Both the position numbers and the translations under genes were made by a program. Under the pieces are notes generated by a model that was not told where the DNA came from, ran no database searches, and worked only from the letters and a program-made list of their open reading frames with translations. From positions 9,749,001 through 9,813,000 of the forward strand of contig NC_133170.1 in the NCBI RefSeq assembly GCF_040802235.1: a stretch of DNA of 64,000 nt, read 5' to 3'. The DNA comes from Manis javanica. Its lineage: Eukaryota > Chordata > Mammalia > Pholidota > Manidae. The first letter of the stretch is position 1. The number at the start of each line of letters is the position of its first letter. Shown here piece after piece: positions 45,773-59,292 of this stretch.

Positions 45773-47139
45773 GTAAGCCGGGGCGCGCCGGGCCGCGCTC
45801 TGCCCCCTCGGGTCCCCTCCGGGCCCCCCTCGCCCCGCCGCGTCCCCCAGCTGGCCTCGCGGGTGGCGGGCCGCGGGGCCCGGGGCTGCGCCCGCCGCCA
45901 GCGCAGTGCGCCCGGCCCGCTCGCTCGTGGGCTCGCAGGAAGCCGGCCCGGGAGGCGAGACTCCCAGCGACTTGGTGGTGATCTCAAGCCCAGAGCCGCA
46001 GCAGGAAAGGAGGAAGTGATTCAAAAGCTCGGAGACAGGCTGCGCGAGGAAGCCCTCGCCGGCTCCCCCCCGGGGCGGTTTGGTTAGGTGTGTGTTTGCC
46101 CCTAAGGGTGACACCGAGTACCTCCGCCCCGCGCCTGTGCGCTCGCTACCGCTCCAGCCCCTGTGCCCCGCGCGGCTTTGTAGGAGCGGTGGACTCAAGT
46201 CCGTGGCCTTGGACTTGAAACTTGGGCGCTGTGCTGAGCCCCAGTGCGGCTTTGCCTGCGGGAGGAGCTCGCCGGCCCCTCTTCGCTGAAGTAATTTCCT
46301 CCCGGCCTTGCCAAACGGGGACTGTCTCCGCCGGCGGGGGTAGCGCAGGGGTGCCCGGGGGCCTCCAGGGTTCCAGAACGCAGACCTGCCCGCCTTCCCT
46401 GGCCTTGGCCCGCCCAAGTCCTGAACCTCTCCTGGATGTCTCCGCCAAGGGCGGGGCTCCTGAAATTCGAGTTGATTTGTGAATGGGGGAAACATACATA
46501 TACTACATATACGCATCACAGGATGCTAGATGTTTAAATAGAACTTCCTGGATTACTAGTATTGTCTCCCTGTCCTGATTGTGAATACTACCGCAGTATG
46601 TATTGAGGCGCCCTTTTTTTTTCTTAAACTTTTGCTGTCAGTACTTAGACTCCGCACTCTTAATAGATTTCAGGCTGCAGAACTGGTGTGTCCACTCCTG
46701 GCTGGTCACTGTTTTCTGCTGTTCGGTTTTAGGGCACATGACTTAACATTGCAGTGTCCCTGGACGGTGACGGCTTGCTATTTCATAACGGAGTGGTGCC
46801 TACTCAGCAGGGGACAGGGAAGTCACCAGTACTTCAACAGTTGGTTATTTGTGCACCTTCCCTACTGGGTGAAAGAAGAGAGGTCAATATAACTTTATCC
46901 CTTTAAATCAATGTTAATTGTGAAACTGAAGTGTGGAAGAAAAAAATAACAATGGCAAGGGCTAATGTTGGGTTTGTAAATCGTGAGGTAGCATTTGCAT
47001 CTGAGAGAAATCATAGGATGTCTGTTTTTGAAGATTTTTCAGATGAATTCTTCTGCACTTCACCCTTTCTCACCAAAGACACTGTAGGTGTGTGTAAGCT
47101 GGTGGTTCAGCAGGAGAGGGCTCTTTGGCCAGAATGCTT

Positions 47140-47285
47140 GTCAAATCCTGACTTCTCCTCCTGTGAACGTTTGACCCTGGGCACGTTACATAATCACCCT
47201 GTCCCTCAGTTTCCTCATGTCTAAAAATGAGAATAGTAAGTTTCTACCTCATAAGGTTGTGGGGAGGAAGAAATGAATGAAAGAG
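47140..47285 (+). mobile_element. MIR SINE, sense
   Basis: 'GACCCTGGGCACGTTACATA', 'CCCTCAGTTTCCTCATGTCT', 'CTACCTCATAAGGTTGTGG' in sense order. Confidence 0.85.
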
Positions 47286-48458
47286 TCCAATTTTTTTTTC
47301 CAGGAAGTTGCAAGGAAAATCTACATTATGCTTATATTTTTGTGGCCCTTACATTTCTTAAGGAGGTGTGTGAATTGTTAATGAATCAGAGAGCTGGACT
47401 GGTGACTTTGGCATTGTGTCTTTACCCCAAACAGTTCATTCCATTGTAATGTTAAGTACTCAGTGGATGAACTAAACATTAGGCTTCAACTTTCTGATTT
47501 CTATTTTAGCTCTTTATCTATTTGACACTTTTGATAGCATGATGGTTTTTCAAAATCAGCCTAGGAAGTATTAATGAGAACTGAGTTTACACAGTATTTC
47601 AAAGTAATTCATAGGTATTTATTTGCCTACAAGTAAATTTTGTCAGGTTTTAATATTTATTGTGTAGGTAAGTTTGGGAGGATATGCATTGTTATTATTT
47701 AGTTTTTGGGAATTTTTGCAATAAGGTACTTAGTTTTTCAGCAGAAAAAAATCACAGTTTCACTATGTTAGATAAGAGTGTAGCAGGCCGCTCTTAGAGT
47801 CACTGACCAATGGAAATGTGGGAGGATTTTCTTAGGCTGTTTGACTCAGCTTATAAACTTGATTTCTCAGTCAGTGAGGAATTAGAATGCTCCAGTTGCA
47901 AAGATTTGTATTCCTCTTTTTTTTCACCAGTTATCCCTTAACCAGTATTACCTGGTGTTTCTGAATCCTGAATTGTTGCTGAGGTACAGTATTTACTCCC
48001 AGTTTGGATAGGTGCAAAAGGGGCCTAGTTTGTATTACTTTTTCATCTAAAGATCTATTTAGGAAACACTGACTTAAGGGAAACTGCTTAAATCCTTCAG
48101 AAAGAAGATGGCAAACATATTTTAAGAGAGTGAATATTTTGCTTCTGGTACATTTTGGGGTTACAGGTTTTATTATTTTTTTTTTAAAGGAGAAGAGGGA
48201 GTTTTGGGATACAACGTACAACGTCAAATGTGGTATTAATTGCCCCTTCCCCCTTCTGCCATTTCCTTTATACTGAGATTCATTTCTCCGGTTTTGCCAC
48301 ATCTGACACTTCATATCTGGGTACATCAACTTGTGTAATGGTTAGGTACCATAATAGTGGGAGTGAACCTAGAATTCCCAGGATGGGTGGGATAGGATGA
48401 GTGAAAAGGTTTATAATTCATTGTCTTTTCTTGGAATGGTTGAGAGGTTAGTAAATGA

Positions 48459-48505
48459 CATGTGTATATGTGTGTGTTTGTGTGTGCCTGTATGTCTGTA
48501 TGTGA
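48459..48505. repeat. TG-rich simple repeat
   Basis: Imperfect (TG)n/(TATG)n run. Confidence 0.7.
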
Positions 48506-49763
48506 CTGTTTAAGTGATTGCTGCCTTTGGCTTGAGGTTCCTTCTTGGATCTACCAAGAATCAAAACCACTAGTTAAGTCTCAGAAAACTGTCAGCTGAC
48601 CACCCGTTGATTCAGTGACCGCAAGCATCATCACAGCCTCTTAGTCAGAGTGACAAAAGATTGGAGCCCTTATTTTTACTTCCTACTTGATTTTGGCCAG
48701 TTCAAGAATTTTTCAATTCCTTTGTTTCCATATTCAATGATGGACATCAGGTAGGGTGATAGTTTATAATTCTGACCTAATTCCTTAGGTGAACAAAACT
48801 GTAAATGCTTCGACTTCATTGTTCCCAATTACAGTTCCTTGTATTTTGCTTCCTGATCTTTTTTCTGCTTAATATTTTTGATATTAAAATGTTTACAGAT
48901 TTATCCTACTATTTTCTTCTCTTTTACTTATTTAAGTATGCTATTTTTATAGTTTTAAAAACCTTTCTCTTTGTATGGTTTGGGATGGTCTGATCAGTGG
49001 AGAGTCATAGATGAAGCAAGGCAGAGTCATAGGCAACTTTTATTTTTGCAAAATTTGTAAGTTAATCTTCAGTATCTTCTAAATGGAACCCTCCCAAGTA
49101 ACAGCCATTATTTCCTGCGGTAACGAGGTATAGAAACTTAGCTTTGTTGTGGCTTAAGGCATATGTTTTTGTGGTAAAAATATCTAAAAAATCCATGAGA
49201 CATTTGCACGCGTTCAGTGGGGAGGAGGAAGACAATTTAATCTTCAGTACTGAGTTGTTCTGGAAAGTCTGAGTTAGTAGGGTCATGCTCTGGAACCTGA
49301 AATCAGCTCAGGTACAAAGGTACTTTCTGAAGTGGTGAACATGAAGTCATTTTAGGCTGAAAGGTTGACTGTTTTTTAAACTTAGAAGTGATTCCATTAA
49401 TAACATTGCAGCTTTTAGACCCACTCTTGTGTAGAGCTCAGTCAGGTAAACAGCCACCCCTCTGCACGTGATCCTGATGCTTGACTTGGATAGAACTGAG
49501 TTCAGTGGCAACTGCTTGGTGTCGTGCTGGGTTCAACAGAAGCTTTTTCTCTTTTTGTCCCTGTGGTAGCACATTTCACAATCACATCTTCCCTTTGGAA
49601 CTGTTCTTATACAGATAGTGTGCAGATACGTTGCAGAGTACAGACAGGACTGTATAGACTCAAACTTTAAAACTTAAAATCCAAGCAGAGTGTGTCTTCA
49701 TGTTTACCAGAAGAAGTAATAGCAGGCTTTTATGACATTTATAGCATAATAACAAAATGAATT

Positions 49764-49777
49764 TCTCTCTCTCTCTC
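49764..49777. repeat. Short (CT)n microsatellite followed by T run
   Basis: CTCTCTCTCTCTCT followed by nine or more T. Confidence 0.7.
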
Positions 49778-50899
49778 TTTTTTTTAACATCAGAACTTGG
49801 TAATTGATCATCAGATTATAATCAGAAAAGGGAAACTTTGATAACCATTCATTCATTTACTTAATGGATAAAACTGTGCCTTTCAAAGATACTGATGCTT
49901 TTTTGGTGGTTATCTTTCTACTCCCATGCAGATTTAGATGGGAAAGTTTTCAAGATATACCTTTAGAAAACCATAATTCTAAAAAGAAAAAATAGAACAA
50001 TATACATGGAAGATATTGAAAGAAAACAGAACAACATCTTAACAGTGCTGACACTGCATGATGAATGGATAGTTGATTTTAATTTTAATATTAATATTCC
50101 TGTATTTCTCAATTCTCTACATGTGTCTTTAATTAAACATCATTTTTACTTTTATAGTCACAAAAGTTAACTAAAATGAAAATGATGTTTTTAAGGGTTC
50201 TTCAATTTCTTATTACTGTTAATTAATCAACAATATATATTTAAAAAAGCATAAATAAAGCATTTCTCTGGTCATGGTCAATGAAGGAAAACCACAAAGT
50301 AGGAAACAGCATGTTACTGAAATAGATGGTCACATGTTACCATAAAAAAATTTGTTACTGATTGTTACTGGTATTTTAAGATGTCTTTTGAAAAGACGTT
50401 TGCTGGCCAGTAATGCTGAGCAATTGTGAATGGCTGACTTAACTCAGGTAGTAAATATATAGTGTGTTTTATTTTAGAAGTCTGTTTACACGTGTAAGAA
50501 GTATGTACTTTAGCATGGCTGATTGTTCATTTTAATAATCTTAGTACTCATTATGAAACTTATGCCTCAGTCACCTTCTATAGCATTAGTTTATGAGGAA
50601 GTTTTTTTTTGTGTGTCTTTATGTGATTAAAATCAATTGATTAAATGTTTTTATTGAGTATCTTTGAAATGGATGGGTTACTCTCTCAAAATTCTAATCA
50701 GTAATTGGTTAACACCAGCTATTTTATAGTTTTTGCCAGCACCCACCCACAACCTCCAACCCTGAATTAAATATGAGTTAAATTATCAGGTTATTCAGAA
50801 AAGTCTTGAATCACAAAACTGGAGATGTGTCCACATCATGAATCAAGTCCATAGAACTTTCCTGGTGATGTGGTTTATGCTGGAGCATGCTGCAGATTG

Positions 50900-50975
50900 A
50901 ATCATTAATTCATTCAACAAATACTTAATGAGCCTTGACTGTGTACTCGGGAGACAGTGTGAAGAGATGCCAGAT
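50900..50975 (-). mobile_element. LINE-2 3' end, antisense
   Basis: 'ATTCATTCAACAAATACTTA' and 'ATGAGCCTTGACTGTGTACT' match the antisense L2 end. Confidence 0.7.
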
Positions 50976-51084
50976 ACTAAGCAAAAACTCAAGCTTCCTT
51001 TGAGATCTTGTAGTATGACATTTGGCTAAGATCTATGGGAGAGAGAAAGGCATTTGACACCTTCTTTGCTCTCAGTGTTGTAAA

Positions 51085-51273
51085 TGCTATGGTCTTTTTT
51101 TTTAAAACTAACATGTCATTTATATACAATCTTCTGAAGGTTCCACATGAGCAACATTGTGGTTTCAACATTCACCCATATTATCAAGTCCTATCCCGCA
51201 CCCACCCTCCCTGCCATCACAGCCATTGTCTATCTGTATAGTAAGATGCTGTAGAATTGCTACGGTCTTTTTT
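51085..51273 (-). mobile_element. Very short young LINE-1 3'UTR insertion with target-site duplication
   Basis: TGCTATGGTCTTTTTT at 51085-51100 recurs as TGCTACGGTCTTTTTT at 51258-51273, one difference in 16. Between them are 157 bp of antisense L1 3'UTR of the young type ('TCTGAAGGTTCCACATGAGC', 'GTATAGTAAGATGCTGTAG'). Confidence 0.85.
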
Positions 51274-51284
51274 AATCCTTGTAT

Positions 51285-51345
51285 ATGCTCAGCACTTCAT
51301 ATAATTCCTGGTACATAGTAGTGTTTAGTAAATATTTGTGAAATC
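51285..51345 (+). mobile_element. LINE-2 3' end, sense
   Basis: 'CCTGGTACATAGTAGTGTTT' and 'AGTAAATATTTGTGAAATC' follow the L2 3' end. Confidence 0.7.
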
Positions 51346-53149
51346 GGTGTAGTAATTTTTTAGTCATGGAGATAAGACTGGTATTGAAAAATCACAACAT
51401 AAGGCAATTCTTTTCAGATGCCAGAAAGGTGACTGAAAAACAGGGTCAGAGGGAGTTAAGGAGCAGATCCTTTCACTTCTGGCTGGTATGACCTGGGAGA
51501 GCTTCAGGGAGGAGGTGATACTTAAGCTGAACTTTAAAGGATCATTAAGATGGATACTTTTCTCAAATCCATACCCATAATTTAATAGTGTGTGCTCGGT
51601 ACTTTTTTCTTTCACTAAAAAAAAAAACGTGGTAAAATTTTACAACCCATTTTAATAACTACAAAAAAAAGGTACAGACCATTTAATATTGAGATACCCA
51701 AATTTAGAAGAAATAATCTAAGAACATATTTTCTGCTTCTTTACCAAATAAGAGAGGTTTAAGTTTGGTTCAGACCCTCTGAGTTTATTTAGACTGCCTT
51801 CTCCCATCCTTGTTTCACGTACGTTGAGTTTACTGAGAGCTGAGAAAATGTGGGCAGGGCTGTAAAGTCTGGTGAAGAAGAACTTGGAAACATTTTGGAG
51901 CAATTTAAGTGAGGTTTCCACTGCTTTGGATATTATATTTTTACTGTTTCCCCTTATTTCTTCTTGTCCCAGTGTTTCATAGTTTTACTTCATGAAACAT
52001 GGGAGTCTCATAGAGCCTTAGAAACTTAGGATCTCGTAAAAACTTAGATAATAAGGACAATTTTTCATAGAAAATAGCTTACAATGTTTTTGCTTCATAC
52101 TGGCTATGAGTGTTCCCCCCACCCACACACACATTTCCCACTTGGTACAGAAAACCTTTCTGGTGTGAGTGGAGCCCTTGGTGTTTTAATAAAACAGTAA
52201 AGACCACAGATAGATTCCCATGCCAGGAAAGACTTAGGAAGTGAACAAAATGTAGTCTATATTCTGTCTAAATTTTCAGAATTCAAACACAGTATTCAGG
52301 TTCTGTCTATTTCTAAGGTGTTTGAGCCTCTGTTAAAAGATCATCATAAAAATCTTTTTGTGAAAATTACAAAATGCTAGACTTCTATTATATATGAGTT
52401 ATCCAAAACAATTCAACAGAGTCCGAGGGAAAACTTAAGTTTTTAAGTAATTCCCAGATGTCTAGCTCTCCACAACCTTGTGGTAATGACTGATTATGAA
52501 ACGATCACTAAAAGCAGGCATTACTACTCTACATATTATTTTTTGTTGGATTCTTCAAATTATATGTGGAACTATATGGGTCATCAGAGATAAGTGAATA
52601 CAAACAAAAAAAACCAAAACCCAGCAAAAAACAAAGTTGGATCATGAAGTTGATTAATTTTTCTTCTGGCAAATCAAAGTGTATTAGACGTTTACCTTGC
52701 TCCCTGAAAATTCACTTTATGCCACTTCACTATTAGGAAAGACCCACATTAGTGCCTGTTTTTGATAGCTGAAAGAAAGCCAAAGAGGATTTTTGCTTTT
52801 ACAGAATGGTAATTGGTTCTTCACTTTATTTCAATTTTCAAAAAGGTTTCATAGGAATGCTCTGCTTTTGGATAGTGGGGGAAACCTGTATTTGTAAAAA
52901 TTTCAGAGAATAAAGTGCTCTCCAACTCCTGTTCCAACTCACATTTAGTTACATTATTTGCCAGCCTTGTATTGAATTATCTTGGAACTCTTTAAAAAAC
53001 AATCTTTTGATATCCCTATCCTAATTCTTACTCTCTGATCTCAAAAGCCCAAAAGATGTGGGAAGCAAAGGATAGTTGCATATTATTTTCTCACATGGAT
53101 AAAGCTTCAGAATCAAAATACTATATTATATTAGAAGTAGGTTTCTTTT

Positions 53150-53560
53150 GTTTTTTTGTAAGGAACAGAACCTTCTTTGGCTAGCTTAAGCAAAGAAGGA
53201 AATTTATTATCAGGACCCTGGATGAGCTCCAAGAAACTGAATGATGATCTCAACACGGAGCTGTAAGAAAAGGCAGAAGCCCAGGGCTGCTGTGGGAATC
53301 TCAGCAGCAGAGCCGTCCTTCTGGGCTCTGCCATCTACATGACTGGGACCCAGCACTTCCTATATTCTGCATCTGTCTTCTTAAGTTTCAGAATATGGAG
53401 GGATGGGATTTGGCCCTGCTTGGATTATTCACAGATGTCCATGGTGGCAAGTCGCAATGCCAGATCTGATCACTGAGCAGGGCTCTGATTTCTGGCTGCA
53501 TGTGGGGCAGAGTGATATGGGGGAAAGAGCAAAGAGGAGCATGAGCTTAGGTGTCATTGC
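53150..53560. mobile_element. Ancient interspersed repeat, family unknown
   Basis: 'TAAGCAAAGAAGGAAATTTA' and 'CCATGGTGGCAAGTCGCAAT' are landmarks of a mammal-wide repeat. The segment at 58895-59260 looks like another diverged copy. I cannot name it. Confidence 0.45.
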
Positions 53561-53589
53561 TTAAGGGGTAATTTAACAATATCTTCTTG

Positions 53590-54115
53590 GTGCATTTTCA
53601 AATCAATTTTAATAATATGCATAACCTGAAACTTGCCATCTTAGCACCATTTTTAAGTGTAAAATTCAGTAGCATTGTGTACATTGACTATGTTGGGCAG
53701 CCATCACCACTCACTGTACCCTTCAGACAATACCCCTCCTGCTCTTTGTAACTCAGTTTGCTTTCTGTCTCTATGAAAATACCTGTTCTAGGTGCCTCCT
53801 ATAGGTAGAATCATACAATGTTTGTCCTTTGTGCCTGGGTATTTTACTAAGCCTGTTTTCAAGGATCATCCATGTTGTAGCATGGGTCAGTACTCCCTTC
53901 TGTTGTATTGTTGAATAATAATCTATTGTGAGCATACAGTGTGTTGTATTTTGTCTGTTCATCAGTTGGTAGATATTTGGGTTGTGTCTACTTTTGACCA
54001 TTATGAATAATGCTGCTATGAATATTTGTGTACAAGTTTCTATGTGGCTATATGTTTTTAATTCTTCTGGGTGTATATCTAGCAGTGGGATTGGTGGGAT
54101 TAGATAGGGTAACGT
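53590..54115 (-). mobile_element. Old LINE-1 3' end, antisense
   Basis: 'TGTAAAATTCAGTAGCATTG', 'CCATCACCACTCACTGTACC', 'AATAATGCTGCTATGAATAT', 'TCTTCTGGGTGTATATCTAG' are old L1 landmarks in antisense order. Confidence 0.8.
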
Positions 54116-56329
54116 ATCTAACGTTTTGCCTCAGCCGTTTCTATTCTTCCTTACTCACCTTTTCCCCCACATACCATCTTATTACACACAATATAAGTTA
54201 CTGTTTAATGTACTGTGTGTCATCTGTCTACCACTGGTACAGGGATCTTTTGTGGCCATTGAGCATCTCAAGTGCTTGACTCTATAAATATTTATTGAAT
54301 GAATATTTGTTGAATTAAGATATACATATTCTCAAATCTCTAAGTAGCTGTTCATGTCAGTCCTTCTCTGAAAGAAAGTCAATGTAATTGTTCTTAGTAC
54401 ATGTTTTGAGAATCCATATAGGTAATTATTTTAAAATGGATGAATCTTGTCACTGGATTAAATCTTGCTATAAGAGGTACTTTAATAATGTCTTGGGTCA
54501 TTATCTGTGCATCTACTCAGCCCAACATGTTATAAAACATACAATCTGGAAATAGTAATGCGTATATCCTTATTTAATGGTTTGCATGTTATTACCACAC
54601 TAAAGAAAAGTTGATATTTCTGAAAGTCCAGTTTTGTTTTTGTGTGTAAAGAGTGAATTTGCCTAAGCGTTTTATGAGGCCATTTCTTAATACATATCAG
54701 TCCTTTCTCTTAGTGGAAATCTGTGATACATCCAGGGAGACATTTTGTACTTTAACTGCTATTGGCAGGAAAGTTTAGTTGGAAATAATTTGCTAATATG
54801 AAACCAGCAATAGTTGGGGCATTTATAAAACTTCAGAAAAATAGAAGAGGGCATATAACAACTTGTAATTTTTATTTTACAAATTTAGGAATAAGTGACT
54901 GGAAAAGGATAAGCATTTAAATACTGTTTGAGGAGAACAAATGGTCAGTATTTTTGTTCTTTATTAATTCACATTCTATTGACTAAGTCTGTTATAATGT
55001 GCTTTGTCTCAAGCTTATTCCAAAAGGTAGATGTTTGGCTATTCAAGAGCTTGAAATTCTCCAGTGTGATTCACTCTGACTGATGAGTTTTCACTGGTAG
55101 CAATGTACAAATGAGGACTTCTTTGAGAGTGTGTATTTGTTATGGGACAGAAATAAAGTGAAAAATATAGATAGTACATGCAAAATGACTTTAAGAAGTA
55201 AAACAATGCCACTCTATTCCCTCTAGATCTCATATGCTATGATTTCTATAATGTTTAAAAACATAGTATCTTTAGAAAAGTAATTTTGAGATGAAAGATT
55301 CAAAATATTATCAGAATTTTCTTCACTTCTGTGACGTGGAAATTAATTCAGTTGATGTATATCATACCAAGTAAAGACAGTGACTTAAAAAATCTATCAC
55401 TCAAAGCACCAAACAGAGTTGCATTAGGAATTAAAAGTGAGTTAATGATTTAAGGCCTAGTTACCTGTGTTTGGCTAAAGTGTTCAAGGTCACCCCTAAT
55501 ATCAGGGACATAAGTATTTAAACATTTGCATTTCAAGTAGATTTTTGGCTTCAACTATGTTTTCAAAGAGGGTAATTTCATTCCTGGTTTGTTAAAATAG
55601 GCAGGTAAAGAAAGGAATTTTGTTGTATTCAGGGCTCTATCCTTGTAGCTAGGAATGCTAAATATTACCACATTTTATGTCAAATGAAAACCTGTTGCCA
55701 ATAAAAGTGTTAGTTATTTAAAACTACTAAATAAATCCATCTCTAGGATTAATAACAAATGAGAAAAGGACCTTTCTTTGCCTTTCTTCCCTGTTTACTG
55801 GGCAGGATATGATTTTATAGCTGTGTTCAATATTAAACTCATGTGAAGAATGAGCCTCCTTTCCTGATCAGTACAAATGAAGTCATTGTTATCTGTTAGG
55901 ATAAAATCAAGGGCTTATTTCCAAAGTCTTAGCAGCTTAAGAGTCTTCCAGAAAGTCTTTAAAAATATTATCAAATTGTAGGCATAACAACACTTTGTTA
56001 ATATTGGAGAATATGAATAAAGAGTTGTTTAGGTTAAATTGTTATGTAGTTTTGAGAGGCAGTAATTACCTTGGCAATTGATATCCGTAAAGTAGTTGTA
56101 CTATAAACATTTTCTCAAGAGTTGATCAGCATTCATACTGCACATGAACATTTTTTTTCAAAATGGAAGTTATAATGAATAAACTCTGAGGAATTATTAT
56201 CAACTGAATCATTTACTTTGAACCTTATTTAACTTAGCAGAATGCATTTTAATTTCAATTTCTATATCAAAGACTGTTAATTCCTCTTCCCCTTCTTCCA
56301 TACTAACAGAAGCACTTGAGTTTGTGGGT

Positions 56330-56640
56330 GCCCGGATTAAAGATCACAGTTGCCGCGATAGCCTCCCTTGCAGCCAGGTGTGGCTACGGACTCTACTTAG
56401 TGGTCAGGCTTTTAAAGGAGGCTTTTACTGCCCTCTTCCCTATACCCCTGCCTGCCCCTATTCAGTTATTTATAATATGGACAGAGAAGCCGTCTTGAAC
56501 CATGCCGATGATACCAATACATTAGGAATCTTGGAGCCTCAAGGAATGGGCCTGTTTTCAGGACACCCTCAAATCCTGGCTCTACTGTCTTATAACAGAA
56601 GATGAAACTACTTGGGCAGACACGGGCCAGATCATGTATT
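56330..56640 (+). mobile_element. Ancient interspersed repeat, family unknown
   Basis: 'CCCTTGCAGCCAGGTGTGGC', 'TTTTAAAGGAGGCTTTTACT' and 'AGCCGTCTTGAACCATGCCG' appear in the order known from a common mammalian repeat that I cannot name. The 93-codon frame here is not a gene. Confidence 0.45.
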
Positions 56641-57159
56641 CCTCAGCAGGCAACGTGAAGCCACTGAGGGAATTCTCAGGGGGGAAGTGAAATGATTTTG
56701 TTCTGGGGAGACCAGACAGTGCTGCAGAGGAAGCACAGAAGGGAGCCGCACTTGGTAGGAATGGGAGGATCCTGGGACACGTGAAGGCAGCCCGAATCCA
56801 GCAGCTGCGCGGGGATGAAAAGCAACTTGTCATCTGAGTCATTGATGGGTAGTCATCTTCGGCTAGTGCTTCCCTTCAGACCTTAAAAAGAGTTAGTAAC
56901 CAGTGCAAAATCGTCATTGTTCCTTCTGGGCCTTAATTACTTTAAAGAACAGGACACAGAGACTTGAAAGGGGTGTCTCTTTCATTTGCTTACATTGAGG
57001 CAAGATGCCACCAAGCCCAGCGTAGCTTCAGGCTGGGTTATGAGATACAGGTCTTACCTTGGGCCCTGCTCTCTTTCTTGGCTCTCTGCTTCAGGCACAC
57101 TGCCTGTTTTTCTTGTCTAGTTTTCAGTGACACAAACATTCTGAGCCCCCTGTCACCAC

Positions 57160-57515
57160 AGAGACTTTTCACATGTGTTTCCGTCTGTCTGCTGGGTCTC
57201 CCTTCTGGACCTTCATGCCTCCCACCTAATCAATACCTATTCATCACTCTGATCTCAGCTCTGTGACTGCCGCAGCGAGCTTTTCCTTTGCTGGGCGCTC
57301 ATACAGCAGCCGATTCTCTTCCTTCGGAAAACGGATGGCAGTTGTAGTTTTAATTTTACTTCTATTTCTACGACTTAAGTTATGTTTGTGTCTCACACTA
57401 GACTTGAAACTGTGTAAGGGCAGACACTGTGTTTATTCGCAGTGAATGTCCCCAGTGGCTTGCACGGCGTCTGTGCCGTTGGAGGTACTTAAGAAATATG
57501 TTGAATGAATGAAAA
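57160..57515 (+). mobile_element. LINE-2 3' part, sense
   Basis: 'GACTTGAAACTGTGTAAGGG', 'CAGACACTGTGTTTATTC' and 'AAGAAATATGTTGAATGAAT' are the L2 3' end; a clipped upstream part is also visible. Confidence 0.75.
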
Positions 57516-57519
57516 ACAT

Positions 57520-57735
57520 TTTAGCATAATGGTTGAGAGGATGGGTTTTCTTGGATTCACAAAAACCTGGTTTCAAATTATGGCCCCACTCTTTCTCCTG
57601 TATGGCCTTAAGAAGTTACTTAATACAGAGAACCTCAATTTCTTTATCTGTAATGTGGGATTATTGCCTAGTTTTATAGTACTGCCATGGGATTAATGGC
57701 AGTGAACACATGGAAAACACTTAGTAAGCATCAGG
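57520..57735 (+). mobile_element. MIR SINE, sense
   Basis: 'TAGCATAATGGTTGAGAGGA', 'TTAAGAAGTTACTTAATACA', 'TTTATCTGTAATGTGGGATT', 'AAACACTTAGTAAGCATCA'. Nearly full length. Confidence 0.85.
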
Positions 57736-58894
57736 CTCTTAGCATCATGAAAACCTATCAGGATTCTCTTTTTGGAAACTTGGCTGAGTTCATATTGCAT
57801 TGCTGTTAAAAGTTGTGCTGTATTATGTTTATAAAATTTTGCCATAAACCACTTTAAGCTGGTGTTTGTTTAGTAGGCTGTTCAAAGGCAGGCTGCCTTA
57901 TCTATTATTTATTTTGGTTTTGGATTTCTTTTTTCTATCTAACTTTGATAATGCACGTTACTAAGTTGTGGGCACTTATATTTATCTTTTATCAGTGGTT
58001 TGCTGCATGCTATCCTTTTGATGTAATGCAAACATGTGAATGAGTCAACATTAGTAAGAACCTTAAAATTGCTTGGCATGTGTATACCATATCTTCCTTT
58101 TCTAGAATTTTCAAGTCTTCTTACATAAAGCCAACATGTTATTTTGGTTGGTAACATTTCTTGCCTACTAGAACATAGTGGTAAAGGGAAATAGTTTTTA
58201 TTTATTGAGACAAAAACAAATGTTTGCTTTGGAGCCATTAGAATAGAGGGTTTGCACAATTTTCCACTGGGCAGAGGGTGCCACTGTCCGTTCTCTGAAG
58301 TTTCCTATTGCCAAGAATTCCTGTTGAACTTCTGTGATTAGTAGAGGGATTAGCACAAACATTTATCTAATTTCAATAATTTATTTACAAGTGAACAGAT
58401 TTGTCTAGGATAACCTTGTCAGATTTTAGACAGTGATTAGAAATCATGATGGTTAATTACCTTGGGAATACTTAAAAACAATAGGGATCTGAGAAGCTTG
58501 GAAAGTGTATCTTAGTCCTACCTCTTATATATACTTAATGAACAAATAAAATATAAATACTTTAGCCTTCTTTTAGTTATGCCATAAAAGGAGATTTTAC
58601 TATTTTCTGAACTCTCAGTATATAAGGGCATACAAACTATTGAGGAACTCTCACAAGCTTAAGCACTAAAGAACACTTCAAAGAAATACACTTTGCAGAC
58701 TCTTGTTTGAAAATTTCTCCAAGAGAAGAGACTTTTTAGGTAGCGTAAATTCCTTATGATGCAGTTTCTGCCAGTTTGCTATTTTTAGTCATGTTGGCAT
58801 AACTGGTAATGGATAAGAGCTCAAAAAGGTGCACATTCCTTGTTATGGCAGAGAACTTGGGAGTCTGAAGACTGTTTATTAATCAGGTTTTTGT

Positions 58895-59260
58895 GTTTTT
58901 TTTTTTTTTTGTTGTTGCAAGAAACAGAAAACCCTATTGGATATTGGAACAATTGTCGGTAAAGAAGAGAACTTTGTAGTCATGGTAACTGAAAAGTCTA
59001 GGCATAGCACTGTTACACCCTTAGTCTTGATCCCTACATGGTTTTATCATCAGCATCTCTGGCAGGCCATCTGCTCAGGGCGGTGGCACAGCGGCTAGCA
59101 GCTTAGCCTCCCAGCACCCTATCCTCTTCCACCCAGAGCTTACAGGGGAGGGCCTCATGTCCTCCAGCTCCAGGAGAAGTGCTGCGGTCATCACTGGAGC
59201 AATGAGTAGGATAATGGCCCCATCTTCAGCCAAACACGATGGCCAGGGGATGAGATGCTC
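58895..59260. mobile_element. Ancient interspersed repeat, family unknown
   Basis: Begins after a T run with 'GAAACAGAAAACCCTATTGG'. 'GGTAACTGAAAAGTCTAGGC' and 'CCTCCAGCTCCAGGAGAAG' are typical of the same kind of repeat as 53150-53560. Confidence 0.4.
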
Positions 59261-59292
59261 TGATTACAGAGATGACATCATCCTTCCTGAGC

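Larger units (their letters stand above)
44980..46480. promoter_or_regulatory. ITPR2: CpG island and promoter region of ITPR2
   Basis: About 1.5 kb with very high GC and dense CpG, in sharp contrast to the AT-rich DNA on both sides. It covers the 5' flank, the 5'UTR, exon 1 and the start of intron 1. Long overlapping open frames on both strands here (up to 294 codons) come from the scarcity of AT-rich stop codons and are not genes. No TATA box is evident near the likely start, so dispersed initiation is expected, as at many CpG-island promoters. Confidence 0.9.

Noticed and set aside
45707..46519. Minus-strand 270-codon frame across the exon 1 donor
   Set aside because: Composition effect in the CpG island; no recognisable protein segment.
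46931..47224. 97-codon plus-strand frame in ITPR2 intron 1 as an extra exon
   Set aside because: Overlaps a MIR, has no family resemblance and no IP3 receptor sequence.
56324..56605. 93-codon frame with Cys and Pro that might look like a small secreted protein
   Set aside because: The underlying DNA follows an ancient interspersed repeat; no signal peptide or splice borders.
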